49,452 nucleotides of DNA from Gammaproteobacteria bacterium (lineage in GTDB: Bacteria > Pseudomonadota > Gammaproteobacteria > Steroidobacterales > Steroidobacteraceae). Position numbers and translations under genes: made by a program. A model generated the notes under the pieces. That model did no database searches. It was not told the DNA's origin and saw only the letters and a list, made by a program, of their open reading frames with translations. Within the stretch, counting starts at the first letter, position 1. The number at the start of each line of letters is the position of its first letter. Where the stretch lies: NCBI GenBank assembly GCA_005878095.1, contig VBNH01000058.1, forward strand, positions 1 to 49,452, read 5' to 3'. This document shows, piece by piece, positions 1 through 8,113 of this stretch.

Positions 1-867
1 CTCGCTCCCGTGCTCAATCCCGCCGGCCGGATCATGGGGGACCTGTCGATTGCGTGTCTCGCGCAGGACCGCTTCCTCATCGTGGGGTCGGGCTTTGCCG
101 AGGAGTTCCACCTGCGCTGGTTCTGGGCCTCGGAGCCACCTGCGGATGTGTCGGTGCGCTCGGCCGCCTCGACGCTCAACGGCGTGTCGATCGCGGGCCC
201 GAGGTCGCGGGAGCTGGTGCAGCATCTGGTGCGGGACGATCTGTCGCCTTCCGCGTTCAAGCTGTTCCAGGTCAGGGAGACGGCCGTCGGCTTCGCGCCG
301 GCCATCCTGACGCGCGCCGGGTTCACCGGTGAGCTCGGCTACGAGATCTGGACGACACCCGACTATTTCGCCTCGCTCTACGATGACCTGTGGGACGCGG
401 GGCGGGAGCTGGGGCTCGTGCACTTCGGCGGGCGCGCTCTGTCGTCGCTGCGGCTGGAGAAGGCCTACGGCTCGTTCAACAAGGACTTCCGCCCCGACTA
501 CACCCCGGCTGAGACCGGCCTCGATCGCTTCGTCGACTTCTCCAAGCCCGATTTCACCGGTCGTGCGGCGGCACTGGCCGAACGCGCGGCAGGCCCCAAG
601 CGCCGGTTCGTCGTCATGGAGGTGGCGGACGCCGACGCCGAAGTGGTCGGCTACGAATCGATCATGAAGGACGGCGCGGCGGTCGGCTATGTGACCTCGG
701 GCGCCTACGGACACTGCGTCGGCAAGAGCCTCGCCGCGGGCTACGTAGCGGCCACGCTGGCGCGCGATGGCGCGCGCTTCGAGATCGACATCCTGGGCGA
801 GATGCGTCCCGCCACGGTGCGGCTGGAACCGCTGTACGATCCGCAGGGACTGCGACTGCGCAGCTGA
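1..867 (+). CDS. GcvT-like aminomethyltransferase domain of a dimethylglycine/sarcosine dehydrogenase type protein (5' partial)
   Basis: The reading frame is open from the first base, so this is the C-terminal 288 residues of a longer gene. The text matches the folate-binding GcvT fold: NPAGRIMGDL near the edge, GPRSRELV, RAGFTGELGYEIW in the middle, then EKAYGSF and the tail LEPLYDPQG. In this family a FAD oxidoreductase domain demethylates dimethylglycine or sarcosine, and the GcvT domain passes the one-carbon unit to tetrahydrofolate. The EKAYGSF...TPAETGLDRFVDF wording is closer to the FAD-linked dehydrogenases than to stand-alone GcvT, but the FAD domain lies outside the window, so the substrate is not settled. 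The gene converges with the DUF4197 gene; the two stop codons are only 16 bases apart. Confidence 0.85.
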   Translation, partial: LAPVLNPAGRIMGDLSIACLAQDRFLIVGSGFAEEFHLRWFWASEPPADVSVRSAASTLNGVSIAGPRSRELVQHLVRDDLSPSAFKLFQVRETAVGFAPAILTRAGFTGELGYEIWTTPDYFASLYDDLWDAGRELGLVHFGGRALSSLRLEKAYGSFNKDFRPDYTPAETGLDRFVDFSKPDFTGRAAALAERAAGPKRRFVVMEVADADAEVVGYESIMKDGAAVGYVTSGAYGHCVGKSLAAGYVAATLARDGARFEIDILGEMRPATVRLEPLYDPQGLRLRS

Positions 868-886
868 GGCAAGCCGCAGGGCCTCA
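865..886. terminator. Possible bidirectional terminator between convergent genes
   Basis: TGAGGC (865-870) pairs with GCCTCA (881-886) across a 10-base loop. The two arms are formed around the stop codons of the two convergent genes. The stem is short and has no T-run, so this is only a weak candidate. Confidence 0.3.
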
Positions 887-1588
887 AAGCGTGCCGAACA
901 CCTTCTTGATGAGCGAGCTCGTCTGCCCGAGGGGATCCTTGCGGATCTCATGTTCCTCGTCTGCGATGCGGCTGAAGAGGGCGTCGAGCGCCTTGGCGGT
1001 CACGTAGTCGTTGAGATTCGCATCCTGGGACGACAGCAGCCCGAGTTGCGCCGCCTGGCCGGCGTACTCGTTGTATTTCGCGGTCAGGCCGAGCTTCGCG
1101 GTTTCGCTCGCGACGATCGGCTTGAACTTCCCGGTCAGCTGGGCGCTCGTGGCGCGCCGGAAGTACTGCGTGCCGGCGTCATCACCGCCGATGAGGATGC
1201 CCTTGGCATCCGACACCGTCATGTGCTGCAGCGCCTGCTTGAAGACCGGCTTCGCCTGTGCCACGGCCTTCTCGGCCGCATGATTCAGGGTCGCCTTGAG
1301 CTCATCGGCCTGCCCGCCCATGCCGACGAGACTCAGCGCGCGGTCCGCCTTCTCCAGCGCCGACGGCAGCGGGATCGCCACCCTGGGGTCGTTGAGAAAG
1401 CCATTGTTGGTGCCGAGCTGCGCCACCGCCACGTCGATACCCCTCGACAGGGCGGCGCGCAATCCGCCGGCGGCGTCCCTGGAACTGAGCGCATCGAGCG
1501 CGGCAGAGGCTGCGAACGCAGTGCCGAGCGCTGTGAGCGCGAGTGCGGTGAACAGCGGCACGCGATGCCGGACGGCGGTTCGAATCAT
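884..1588 (-). CDS. DUF4197 family exported protein
   Basis: This 234-residue protein starts with a signal peptide (positively charged MIRTAVRHR, then a hydrophobic stretch to about residue 29). The mature part has the look of DUF4197: LSRGIDVAVAQLGTNNGFL near the start, DPRVAIPLPSALEKADRAL, a central DAKGILIGGDDAGTQYFRR block, and a tail with ALDALFSRIADEEHEIRKDP. These proteins are alpha-helical and probably periplasmic; no function is established that I know of. It is encoded alone, convergent with the upstream GcvT-domain gene and divergent from the amino-acid permease (100-bp gap). The length fits the family and I see no damage. Confidence 0.85.
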   Translation of the reverse strand: MIRTAVRHRVPLFTALALTALGTAFAASAALDALSSRDAAGGLRAALSRGIDVAVAQLGTNNGFLNDPRVAIPLPSALEKADRALSLVGMGGQADELKATLNHAAEKAVAQAKPVFKQALQHMTVSDAKGILIGGDDAGTQYFRRATSAQLTGKFKPIVASETAKLGLTAKYNEYAGQAAQLGLLSSQDANLNDYVTAKALDALFSRIADEEHEIRKDPLGQTSSLIKKVFGTL

Positions 1589-1688
1589 GTCAGGTCCCGG
1601 AGGAGGCGCTCATCTGAGCAGGGGCGCAGTGTAGACTCCCCGGCCGGCAAAGCCCATCAGTACGCCAACAAGGCCTGGGACCGCGCGA

Positions 1689-3137
1689 ATGAGCGAGACG
1701 AGCTTCGATAACATCATCGAGCGTGAGCGCGGGTTGCGGCGGGAGCTGAGCGCCCGCCGCCTGACCATGATCGCCATCGGCGGGGCGATCGGCACCGGGC
1801 TGTTCCTCGGCAGCGGCTTTGCGATCAGTCTCGCGGGACCGGGGGTACTCGTGAGTTACGCCTTCGGCGCGCTGATCGCCCTGCTGCTCATGGGATGCCT
1901 GGCGGAAATGACCGTCGCGCACCCGACCTCGGGATCCTTTGGCGTCTACGCGGAGTACTACCTCGGTCCCCTGGCCGGTTTTCTGGTGCGCTACGCGTAC
2001 TGGACCTGCATCGTGCTGGCGGTGGGAACCGAAGTCACGGCGGTCGCGCTCTACATGCGCTTCTGGTTTCCCACGCTCCCCGGCTGGCTGTGGATCGTGG
2101 CCTTCTCCGGGCTCCTGATCGGGGTGAACGCCCGCAGCGTGAACGTCTTTGGCGCGGTCGAGTACTGGTTCTCGGCGGTCAAGGTGACGGCCATTGTGGT
2201 CTTCATCGTGCTCGCGAGTTATATCGTGTGGCGCGCACCGTCTGCGGTGCCGGCTGCGGCCGCGGATGTGAGCGCGCGCGGCGGCGCGGCTGCGATCGGC
2301 TTTCGGAACTACACCGCCCACGGCGGCTTCCTGCCCAGGGGCGTGTGGGGCGCGTGGGTGGCGGTGATCGTCGCCATATTCAGCTACCTGAGCATCGAGA
2401 TGATCGCCGTCGCGGCGGGGGAGGCCGCGCAACCCGAGATTGCCATCACGCGCGCTTTTCGCTCGACGGTGTTCCGGCTGATCCTGTTCTATCTGCTGAC
2501 GCTCGCCCTGGTGCTGGCGATCGTGCCGTGGACCGCGGCGGGCATCGAGGAGAGCCCGTTCGTGAAGGTCATGCGAGCGCTGCGGGTGCCGGCGGCCGCT
2601 GGCATTTTCAACCTCGTCATCCTGGTCGCGGCGCTGTCGGCGATGAACAGTCAGCTCTACATCACCACGCGCATGATGTTCAGCCTGTCACGGGCGCATC
2701 AGGCGCCGCGGCGCTTCGGCCTCCTCAACCGGCGCGGCGTACCGGTGCAGGCGCTGTTGTTCTCGAGCATCGGCATCGCGCTTGCGACCGTGCTCAGCAT
2801 CGTGGCGCCGAAGTCGGCGTTCATTCTCATGGTGTCGATCTCCGCCTTTGGCGCCATGTTCACCTGGATGATGATTTTCATCACCCACTATCGCTTTCGC
2901 CGCGTGCATGCGCGGACGGGGGCTGCACCGTTGCGCTTTCGCATGGTTGGCTTTCCCGCCACGACACTGCTGGGTGCTGCGCTCATGGCAGCGGTTCTGC
3001 TGACGACGGCATTCACCGACGCATTCCGAATGACACTCTTCTTCGGGCTGCCGTTTCTGGCCTTCCTGAGCGCGGCGTACTGGATCTGGCACCGACAGCA
3101 CGTGCGCCGCGCCGTATCCAGTGCCGGCACCGCCTGA
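1689..3137 (+). CDS. Amino-acid permease of the APC superfamily (AAT/GABA-permease type)
   Basis: The 482-residue protein has about twelve hydrophobic segments and begins with a short cytoplasmic stretch followed by RELSARRLTMIAIGGAIGTG, which carries the GGAIGTG substrate-site motif of APC transporters in helix 1. FSYLSIEMIAVAAGEA in mid-protein matches the conserved helix-6 region (usually FxGxExxxxxAGE). These permeases bring amino acids into the cytoplasm with protons. It resembles the CycA/GabP/ProY group, but I cannot assign a substrate. The ATG at 1689 is placed just before the conserved N-terminal block; no strong ribosome-binding site is visible. It stands alone, followed after 92 bases by the VOC gene, which has its own good ribosome-binding site. 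Confidence 0.88.
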   Translation: MSETSFDNIIERERGLRRELSARRLTMIAIGGAIGTGLFLGSGFAISLAGPGVLVSYAFGALIALLLMGCLAEMTVAHPTSGSFGVYAEYYLGPLAGFLVRYAYWTCIVLAVGTEVTAVALYMRFWFPTLPGWLWIVAFSGLLIGVNARSVNVFGAVEYWFSAVKVTAIVVFIVLASYIVWRAPSAVPAAAADVSARGGAAAIGFRNYTAHGGFLPRGVWGAWVAVIVAIFSYLSIEMIAVAAGEAAQPEIAITRAFRSTVFRLILFYLLTLALVLAIVPWTAAGIEESPFVKVMRALRVPAAAGIFNLVILVAALSAMNSQLYITTRMMFSLSRAHQAPRRFGLLNRRGVPVQALLFSSIGIALATVLSIVAPKSAFILMVSISAFGAMFTWMMIFITHYRFRRVHARTGAAPLRFRMVGFPATTLLGAALMAAVLLTTAFTDAFRMTLFFGLPFLAFLSAAYWIWHRQHVRRAVSSAGTA

Positions 3138-3229
3138 GCACTGGGCGGATGTCACTGCCTTGCGCGCGTCATTAACTTGCCACCTGCGGGGGAGTAAGCT
3201 CGGCAAGTAGAAATGAAGGAGCTGGACGC

Positions 3230-3709
3230 ATGGCCACCAAACCAATTCCCGACGGATACCGCACCGCGACGCCGTACCTGATCATCAAGGGGGCAGCGGA
3301 AGCGATCGAGTTCTACAAACGCGCCTTCGGCGCCGCGGAGCTGTTGCGCATGGCCGACCCGCAGGGCAGGGTGGGTCACGCCGAGATCAAGATCGGTGAC
3401 TCCGTGATCATGCTGGCCGACGAGCACCCGGCCATGGGCTACCGCGGGCCGCGCTCGCTCGGCGGATCGAGCGTGAGCATCCTGCTGTACCTGGAGGATG
3501 TGGACGCCGTGTTCGAACGCGCCCTCAAGGCCGGGGCGAAGGCGCAGCGACCGGTGGCGGATCAGTTCTACGGCGACCGCTCGGGGACGCTCGAGGACCC
3601 GTTCGGTCACGTCTGGACGGTCGCGACGCACGTTGAAGACGTCCCGCCCGAGGAAATGCGGCGCCGGGCCGAAGCCGCCATGAAATCATCGGCGCCTTCC
3701 GCATCCTGA
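3230..3709 (+). CDS. VOC family protein (glyoxalase/bleomycin-resistance fold, PhnB-like)
   Basis: The 159-residue protein carries the two beta-alpha-beta-beta-beta units of the vicinal-oxygen-chelate fold. The first is PYLIIKGAAEAIEFYKRAFGA, the second is around VSILLYLEDVDAVFERALKAGA, ending in the family tail DPFGHVWTVATHVEDV. These dimeric proteins bind a metal or small ligands; this subgroup (PhnB-like) is mostly uncharacterised and includes many proteins of unknown substrate. The start is well supported: AAGGAG lies eight bases before ATG 3230. A perfect 11-bp inverted repeat follows 25 bases after the stop, suggesting a single-gene transcript. Confidence 0.9.
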   Translation: MATKPIPDGYRTATPYLIIKGAAEAIEFYKRAFGAAELLRMADPQGRVGHAEIKIGDSVIMLADEHPAMGYRGPRSLGGSSVSILLYLEDVDAVFERALKAGAKAQRPVADQFYGDRSGTLEDPFGHVWTVATHVEDVPPEEMRRRAEAAMKSSAPSAS

Positions 3710-3734
3710 GCTCACTCGTCTGATGTTCTGAAGC

Positions 3735-3768
3735 GGCAGGGCCGCGCGGGATCTCGAGCGGCCCTGCC
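3735..3768 (+). terminator. Hairpin after the VOC gene
   Basis: GGCAGGGCCGC (3735-3745) and GCGGCCCTGCC (3758-3768) form a perfect 11-bp stem with a 12-base loop, starting 25 bases after the VOC stop codon. There is no T-run after it, so it may slow or end transcription by a less usual route, or protect the 3' end. Confidence 0.5.
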
Positions 3769-3909
3769 CCGGCCGTGTGCACGTGCCACCGTGCGCCGCC
3801 GATGGCGGTGTTGCGTAATGCGGCCGCGCTCCTGCATGATGAATGAAAGCCCTGAACGGGGCTCTGGGGGGAGGCTGCCGGGCCGCCTGCAGGCGGACGG
3901 CGGACCATC

Positions 3910-5325
3910 ATGGTTTTCAACTCGCTCACGTTCGTCGTGTTCTTCGCTTGCGTGCTTGCGCTTCACGCGCTGCCCCTGCCCTGGACCACGAAGAAAATCA
4001 ACTTAGCTGTGGCGAGTTACCTGTTCTACGCGGCGTGGAATCCGCCGTTCGTGATCCTGCTGTGGGTGTCGACCGTGGTCGACTGGTATGCCGCGCAGGG
4101 CCTCGTGAAAGCAAAACGGCCCACCAGCCGCCACGCCTGGATGCTGCTGTCGGTGATCGCGAACCTCGGCATGCTGGGGTATTTCAAGTACGGACAGTTC
4201 CTGCTCGATAACTTCACCTCCCTCATCTCGGCGGTCGGCGTCGCCTATCACCCGGCCCACTACGACATCGTCCTGCCGGTGGGCATCTCCTTCTATACGT
4301 TCGCGACCATGTCGTACACCCTGGACGTGTACCTGCGGCGCGCGGCGCCGGCACAGAACCTGCTCGATTACGCGCTGTTCGTGACCTTCTTTCCGCACCT
4401 GGTGGCCGGTCCGATCATGCGCCCGACGGAGCTGGTGCCGCAGTTCGCGCAGCCGCGCCGCGCCACCGGGGAGCAGCTGCGCTTCGGGCTGGCGCTCATG
4501 ACCCTCGGCCTCTTCAACAAGATCGTGCTCGCCGACAGTTTCCTCGCGAGCGCCGCGGAGCGTGTCTACGACAGCGACAAGATCCCGGGGGCACTCGACG
4601 CCTGGGCGGCGACGCTGGCGTTCAGCGGTCAGATCTTCTGCGACTTCGCCGGCTATTCGACCACCGCGATCGGCGCGGCGCTGTGCCTGGGATTTGCCAT
4701 GCCGGACAACTTCCGCTTCCCCTACGCGGCGGTGGGGTTCTCGGACTTCTGGCGCCGCTGGCATATCACACTGTCCTCGTGGCTGCGCGATTACCTCTAC
4801 ATTCCGCTCGGCGGCAATCGTCACGGTGCGCGGCGCACCTATGCCGCGCTCATGACCACCATGTTGCTCGGGGGCCTGTGGCACGGCGCGAACTGGACCT
4901 TCGTCGCCTGGGGCGGCCTGCATGGTGTGTACCTCGCCGCCGAGCGCGTGCTGCGCGCGCGCTTCGCTAACTACCGTCCCGGGCCGCTGGCTTTCGTGGC
5001 GCTCGGCCTGCTCACCTACACGCTGGTGAACGTGACCTGGGTGTTCTTTCGTGCCAAGACCTTCGGCAAGGCGTGGATCGTGCTGCGTGGCATGGCGGGC
5101 CAGAACGATGCCGCCAAGCCGATCCTGGCAACCTTCAGTCTCTTCTCGGTCGCTGCGATCGTGGGCGGGATCCTGCTCACGCACTGGCTGATGCGTGCGC
5201 GCACCCTCGAGTCGGTCATCGCGCGCGCCCCGGCGGCGGCGGTGTCCATGATCTGGGCGTTGATGGCCTTTGCCATCATCATTGCCCAGGGAGCTGGAAG
5301 TGCCTTCATCTACTTCCAGTTCTGA
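3910..5325 (+). CDS. MBOAT family membrane O-acyltransferase (AlgI-like)
   Basis: The 471-residue multi-pass membrane protein begins MVFNSLTFVVFF, a classic start for AlgI/DltB-like MBOAT proteins. It contains PVGISFYTFATMSYTLDVY, the block FFPHLVAGPIMRPTELVPQF, the core FWRRWHITLSSWLRDYLYIPLGGN and LLGGLWHGANW, in which His325 is the expected catalytic residue. Family members move acyl (usually acetyl) groups across the inner membrane onto exported glycans, peptidoglycan or teichoic acids. No alginate genes are nearby, so the acceptor is unknown. The next gene, which overlaps its 3' end by 26 bases, encodes an SGNH-like membrane protein; this pairing is typical of two-part O-acetylation systems. 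Confidence 0.92.
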   Translation: MVFNSLTFVVFFACVLALHALPLPWTTKKINLAVASYLFYAAWNPPFVILLWVSTVVDWYAAQGLVKAKRPTSRHAWMLLSVIANLGMLGYFKYGQFLLDNFTSLISAVGVAYHPAHYDIVLPVGISFYTFATMSYTLDVYLRRAAPAQNLLDYALFVTFFPHLVAGPIMRPTELVPQFAQPRRATGEQLRFGLALMTLGLFNKIVLADSFLASAAERVYDSDKIPGALDAWAATLAFSGQIFCDFAGYSTTAIGAALCLGFAMPDNFRFPYAAVGFSDFWRRWHITLSSWLRDYLYIPLGGNRHGARRTYAALMTTMLLGGLWHGANWTFVAWGGLHGVYLAAERVLRARFANYRPGPLAFVALGLLTYTLVNVTWVFFRAKTFGKAWIVLRGMAGQNDAAKPILATFSLFSVAAIVGGILLTHWLMRARTLESVIARAPAAAVSMIWALMAFAIIIAQGAGSAFIYFQF

Positions 5326-6487
5326 CGGCCTGCGCGACCTGGCGGAGCGCGACGCGCGGGCGGGCATGCCGGATCGCGATGCGCGCCAGACGGCGGCGGA
5401 CCGGCCGGGAGTCGCGCAGCCGGTGCCGATGCGTCCGGTGCCCGCGCAGCCCTGGGGCAGGATCCTCCTCGGCACGGTGTTGCTGCTGGTGCTGCTGGTT
5501 GCCGGCTGGGAGGAATACTGGCGCGCGTACGGCGTACGACCGAGCATCGCCAATACCTTCGGCCTCTGGTCGATGCAGCGCCGGCGTATTGATGCCGGCG
5601 AGGGAGCTGCGACGGTGCTCCTGGGCGACTCGCGCCTGTATTTCGATATTCACCTGCCGGTGTGGGAGCGACTCGATGGCCGGCGTCCGATCCAGCTTTC
5701 ATTTGAGGGTACTGCGCCGCTCCCGGCGCTCGAGGACCTCGCCGCGGATCCGAAGTTCACCGGCCGGCTGCTCATTGGTGTCGCGCCCGATGTGTTCTTC
5801 TCCGGCTTCAAGTTCCGTGCTGCCGCGGTCGGTTATGCGCACAAGGAGTCGCCCTCGCAGCGCATCGGTCAATGGTTATCGATGCACTTCATCGAGCCTT
5901 ACTTTGCATTCGATGACCCCGACTATGCGCTGCAGACCGTGCTCGCGCGCCAGCCGTGGCTGGTGCGTGTGCACCAGCGCCTGCCGGTTCGCAAGCTGGC
6001 CATGACCGAGAGCGATCGCAACACGTATCTCTGGAGCAAACTCGAGACTGATCCAGAATACCGGACCATTGTCCGCAAGATTTGGCTCAACCACATGCAG
6101 CGCTGGGACGACGAGCCGCCGCCGGCGGCCGCGCTCAAGAACGAAAAGGAGCAGATCGAGCGTACCGCGCAGGCGGTTGCGAAGTTGCGCGCGCGGGGAG
6201 TGAAGGTGTTGTTCGTGCGTATGCCCAGCGACGGAGCGTATCTCGAATTCGAAAACCGCAAGTACCCGCGCGCCCGCACCTGGGACGCGTTGCTGGCCGC
6301 CAGCGGCGTACCGGGAATCTACTTCGCAGACTATCCGGAATTGCAGGGCTACGAGTTGCCCGAGTGGTCGCACATCAAACACTCGGACGCGGAGCGCTTT
6401 ACCGGAGAGCTGTACAAGGTCATCCAGCGTGATTTCTGGGGGCCCAACGCCCCGGGGGTGAGTGCCAAGGCAAGTGCCGCGCGGTAG
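5300..6487 (+). CDS. Membrane-anchored SGNH-like protein, probable partner acyltransferase of the MBOAT protein
   Basis: About 395 residues. A Pro/Arg-rich cytoplasmic start is followed by one transmembrane helix (WGRILLGTVLLLVLLVAGW) and a periplasmic domain. That domain begins with LLGDSRLYFD, where Ser111 in GDS fits the SGNH nucleophile; near the end, EWSHIKHSD holds His358 in a place expected for the catalytic His, with Glu instead of the usual Asp three residues before. The GTG at 5300 is chosen because AGGGAG lies six bases before it; an ATG at 5270 would be deeper in the MBOAT gene. By analogy with AlgJ/AlgX and PatB, it would put the acyl group from the MBOAT channel onto a glycan. 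This is inferred; I recognise no specific family. Confidence 0.75.
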   Translation: MPSSTSSSDGLRDLAERDARAGMPDRDARQTAADRPGVAQPVPMRPVPAQPWGRILLGTVLLLVLLVAGWEEYWRAYGVRPSIANTFGLWSMQRRRIDAGEGAATVLLGDSRLYFDIHLPVWERLDGRRPIQLSFEGTAPLPALEDLAADPKFTGRLLIGVAPDVFFSGFKFRAAAVGYAHKESPSQRIGQWLSMHFIEPYFAFDDPDYALQTVLARQPWLVRVHQRLPVRKLAMTESDRNTYLWSKLETDPEYRTIVRKIWLNHMQRWDDEPPPAAALKNEKEQIERTAQAVAKLRARGVKVLFVRMPSDGAYLEFENRKYPRARTWDALLAASGVPGIYFADYPELQGYELPEWSHIKHSDAERFTGELYKVIQRDFWGPNAPGVSAKASAAR

Positions 6488-6516
6488 CTAAGGCGGTGCG
6501 GCCAACTCGCGGATCC

Positions 6517-6768
6517 TCACGAGGGGTTTTTAACCCAGCCGCGCGGCCGGCGGTTGAATCCCACCTGCACCTCGACCAGCTTCTTGCCGCACCGGCACCT
6601 GAATCTCGTGATGATGTCGGCGAGCGGCTCGTCCCAACCGCTGCGGCAATGACGCGCGAGAAACGCGGGCGTCATCTCGCGTGTGTGCCGGCAGCTGCGG
6701 CAGGTGACGAGGATGACGTAGTCACCGAAGTGATCGCGCAGCCTCTCGACCGCATTCCACGGGAGCAT
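6517..6768 (-). CDS. Small zinc-ribbon-like protein with CxxC and CxC
   Basis: This 83-residue protein begins MLPWNAVERLRDHFGD and holds CRSC near residues 23-26 and CRC at 58-60, separated by a helix with FLARHCRSGWDEPLADIITRF. The four cysteines are placed to bind one zinc ion. Similar small proteins with a CxxC, a middle helix and a second Cys pair are common in alpha- and gammaproteobacteria, without a known function. The longer open frame upstream is the shadow of the SRAP gene; the ATG at 6768 lies just outside that gene, in the short divergent gap. The basic tail FNRRPRGWVK could contact nucleic acid, but that is a guess. Confidence 0.78.
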   Translation of the reverse strand: MLPWNAVERLRDHFGDYVILVTCRSCRHTREMTPAFLARHCRSGWDEPLADIITRFRCRCGKKLVEVQVGFNRRPRGWVKNPS

Positions 6769-6846
6769 GGCGCGAGTGTGGGCAACGCCGCCGGCGCCCG
6801 TCCACACAGTGCTACAGTGCCGGCGATACTGTTTGGGGCCAAACCT

Positions 6847-7518
6847 ATGTGCGGCAAGTACATCCTTGCGCAAGCCGCCAAGGCCGAGCGTGCGATGGGG
6901 ATCCGGCGCGGGCGCTGGGAATATCCGTTGAGCTACCGGGTGCTGCCGACGGAGCAGGTGCCGGTGGCCGTCGCAGAGTCCGGCGAGCGCGAAGCGGCGA
7001 TGATGCGCTGGGGCCTGATCCCGTACTGGGCATACGGGGTGCCGCTCAAGGCCTCCACCATCAATGCCACCGTGGAGCGCATCGCGAGTGCTCCGAGTTA
7101 CAAGGATCCGTGGCATCGCGGCCAGCGATGCATGCTGGTCATGGGCGGCTTCTACGAGCCGCACGTGAATGCGGACGGTACGCGCGATCCCTTTTTCGTG
7201 CAGCTCGCCGATCGCGAGGTGTTCGGCGTCGCAGGCCTGTGGGATCGCTCGCGGCGGCAGGACGGATCGTACGTCTTCTCCTGCACGCTGATCACGGTGC
7301 CTGCCAACCGTCTGCTGGCCGAGGTTCACAACGGCAAGCAACGCATGCCGGCGATCCTCGCTGAAAGCGACCACGAAGCCTGGCTGTCGGGTGCGCTGCA
7401 GGACGCAAAGGCGACGCTCAAGAGCTACCCCGAGGAGCTCATGGTGGCCTGGAAGGTGAGTCGCCGGGTGAACAGCCCGAGGCTGCCGAACGATGCGAGT
7501 CTGATCGAGCCCCTCTAG
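6847..7518 (+). CDS. SRAP family protein (YedK/HMCES-like abasic-site DNA-protein crosslinker)
   Basis: The ATG at 6847 is set by the family rule that Met-Cys starts the protein: Cys2 becomes the N-terminal nucleophile that links to abasic sites in single-stranded DNA. From there the protein has 223 residues. The other active-site elements are visible: Asn73 in TINATVER (usually NARxE), Glu104 in GFYEP, and His161 in HNGKQRMPAIL (usually HxRMP). SRAP proteins shield abasic sites during replication and release from them through the conserved His/Glu. The open frame extends far upstream of this Met, but that stretch overlaps the zinc-ribbon gene and is not coding. The two genes diverge from a 78-bp gap and could share a control region. 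Confidence 0.92.
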   Translation: MCGKYILAQAAKAERAMGIRRGRWEYPLSYRVLPTEQVPVAVAESGEREAAMMRWGLIPYWAYGVPLKASTINATVERIASAPSYKDPWHRGQRCMLVMGGFYEPHVNADGTRDPFFVQLADREVFGVAGLWDRSRRQDGSYVFSCTLITVPANRLLAEVHNGKQRMPAILAESDHEAWLSGALQDAKATLKSYPEELMVAWKVSRRVNSPRLPNDASLIEPL

Positions 7519-7609
7519 AGTGCGAGGCGCGTCACAGTTCACGGTTCGTTCAGGGCCGGGGGTGTGTCATTCACGGTGAGCGTTGGCATAGTTCGCACCT
7601 TGTGTGTGT

Positions 7610-7625
7610 GGACGATGAATCGTCC
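7610..7625. promoter_or_regulatory. Near-perfect palindrome upstream of the His-rich exported protein
   Basis: GGACGAT (7610-7616) and ATCGTCC (7619-7625) are perfect inverted arms with a two-base centre. The element ends just before the ribosome-binding site of the next gene, so it could be an operator or a small hairpin in the 5' leader. No protein is known to bind it. Confidence 0.3.
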
Positions 7626-7639
7626 GGGAAGGAATGCCT

Positions 7640-8071
7640 ATGAGAGCGATCCGTTTCGTGTTGCAGTCGGCGCTGGCCCTGGTGGCAGCCGTGCCCCTGG
7701 CCCACGCGCAGAGTGTGAGTATCAACGCGACCATCACCGGCGAAATCGCTCCGGGCGTGTATGGCCGGGTGGTATTGGGTAACCGGCCGCCACCGCCGGT
7801 CGTCTATGCGCAGCCGCTAGTAGCGGTGCCCGTGGTGGTCGCTGAGCCGGTGCCGATGGAGCCGATCTATCTGCACGTGCCGCCGGGCCATGCCAAGCAC
7901 TGGCGCAAGCACTGCCACGAGTACAACGCCTGCAACCGGCCGGTGTATTTCGTGCGCTCCGCGGAGTACGAACCCGGCTATCGTCCCGAGCGCCGCCAGG
8001 AGCACGAGCATGGTCACCATGGGGACCATGGAAACCGCGACGATGACCACGGCCACGGACATCACGACTGA
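7640..8071 (+). CDS. Exported His-rich hypothetical protein
   Basis: The 143-residue protein has a signal peptide (MRAIRFVLQSALALVAAVPLAHA) ending near residue 23. The mature part starts with SVSINATITGEIAPGVYGRV, has a Pro/Val-rich spacer, then PPGHAKHWRKHCHEYNACNRPVYFV, and ends in a tail very rich in His, Asp and Gly. Proteins with the HAKHWRKHC block recur in proteobacteria, but I know of no function. The tail should bind metals such as nickel, copper or zinc. The ATG at 7640 is preferred because AAGGA lies six bases before it; an ATG at 7634 sits directly on that site. The gene is alone. Confidence 0.82.
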   Translation: MRAIRFVLQSALALVAAVPLAHAQSVSINATITGEIAPGVYGRVVLGNRPPPPVVYAQPLVAVPVVVAEPVPMEPIYLHVPPGHAKHWRKHCHEYNACNRPVYFVRSAEYEPGYRPERRQEHEHGHHGDHGNRDDDHGHGHHD

Positions 8072-8113
8072 AGCGGCTGCCCGCGCGGCCGTATGACCCG
8101 GCCATCGCGGATC

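Noticed and set aside
4003-5553. 516-residue minus-strand open frame
   Set aside because: Shadow of the MBOAT and SGNH-like genes, whose families are clear.
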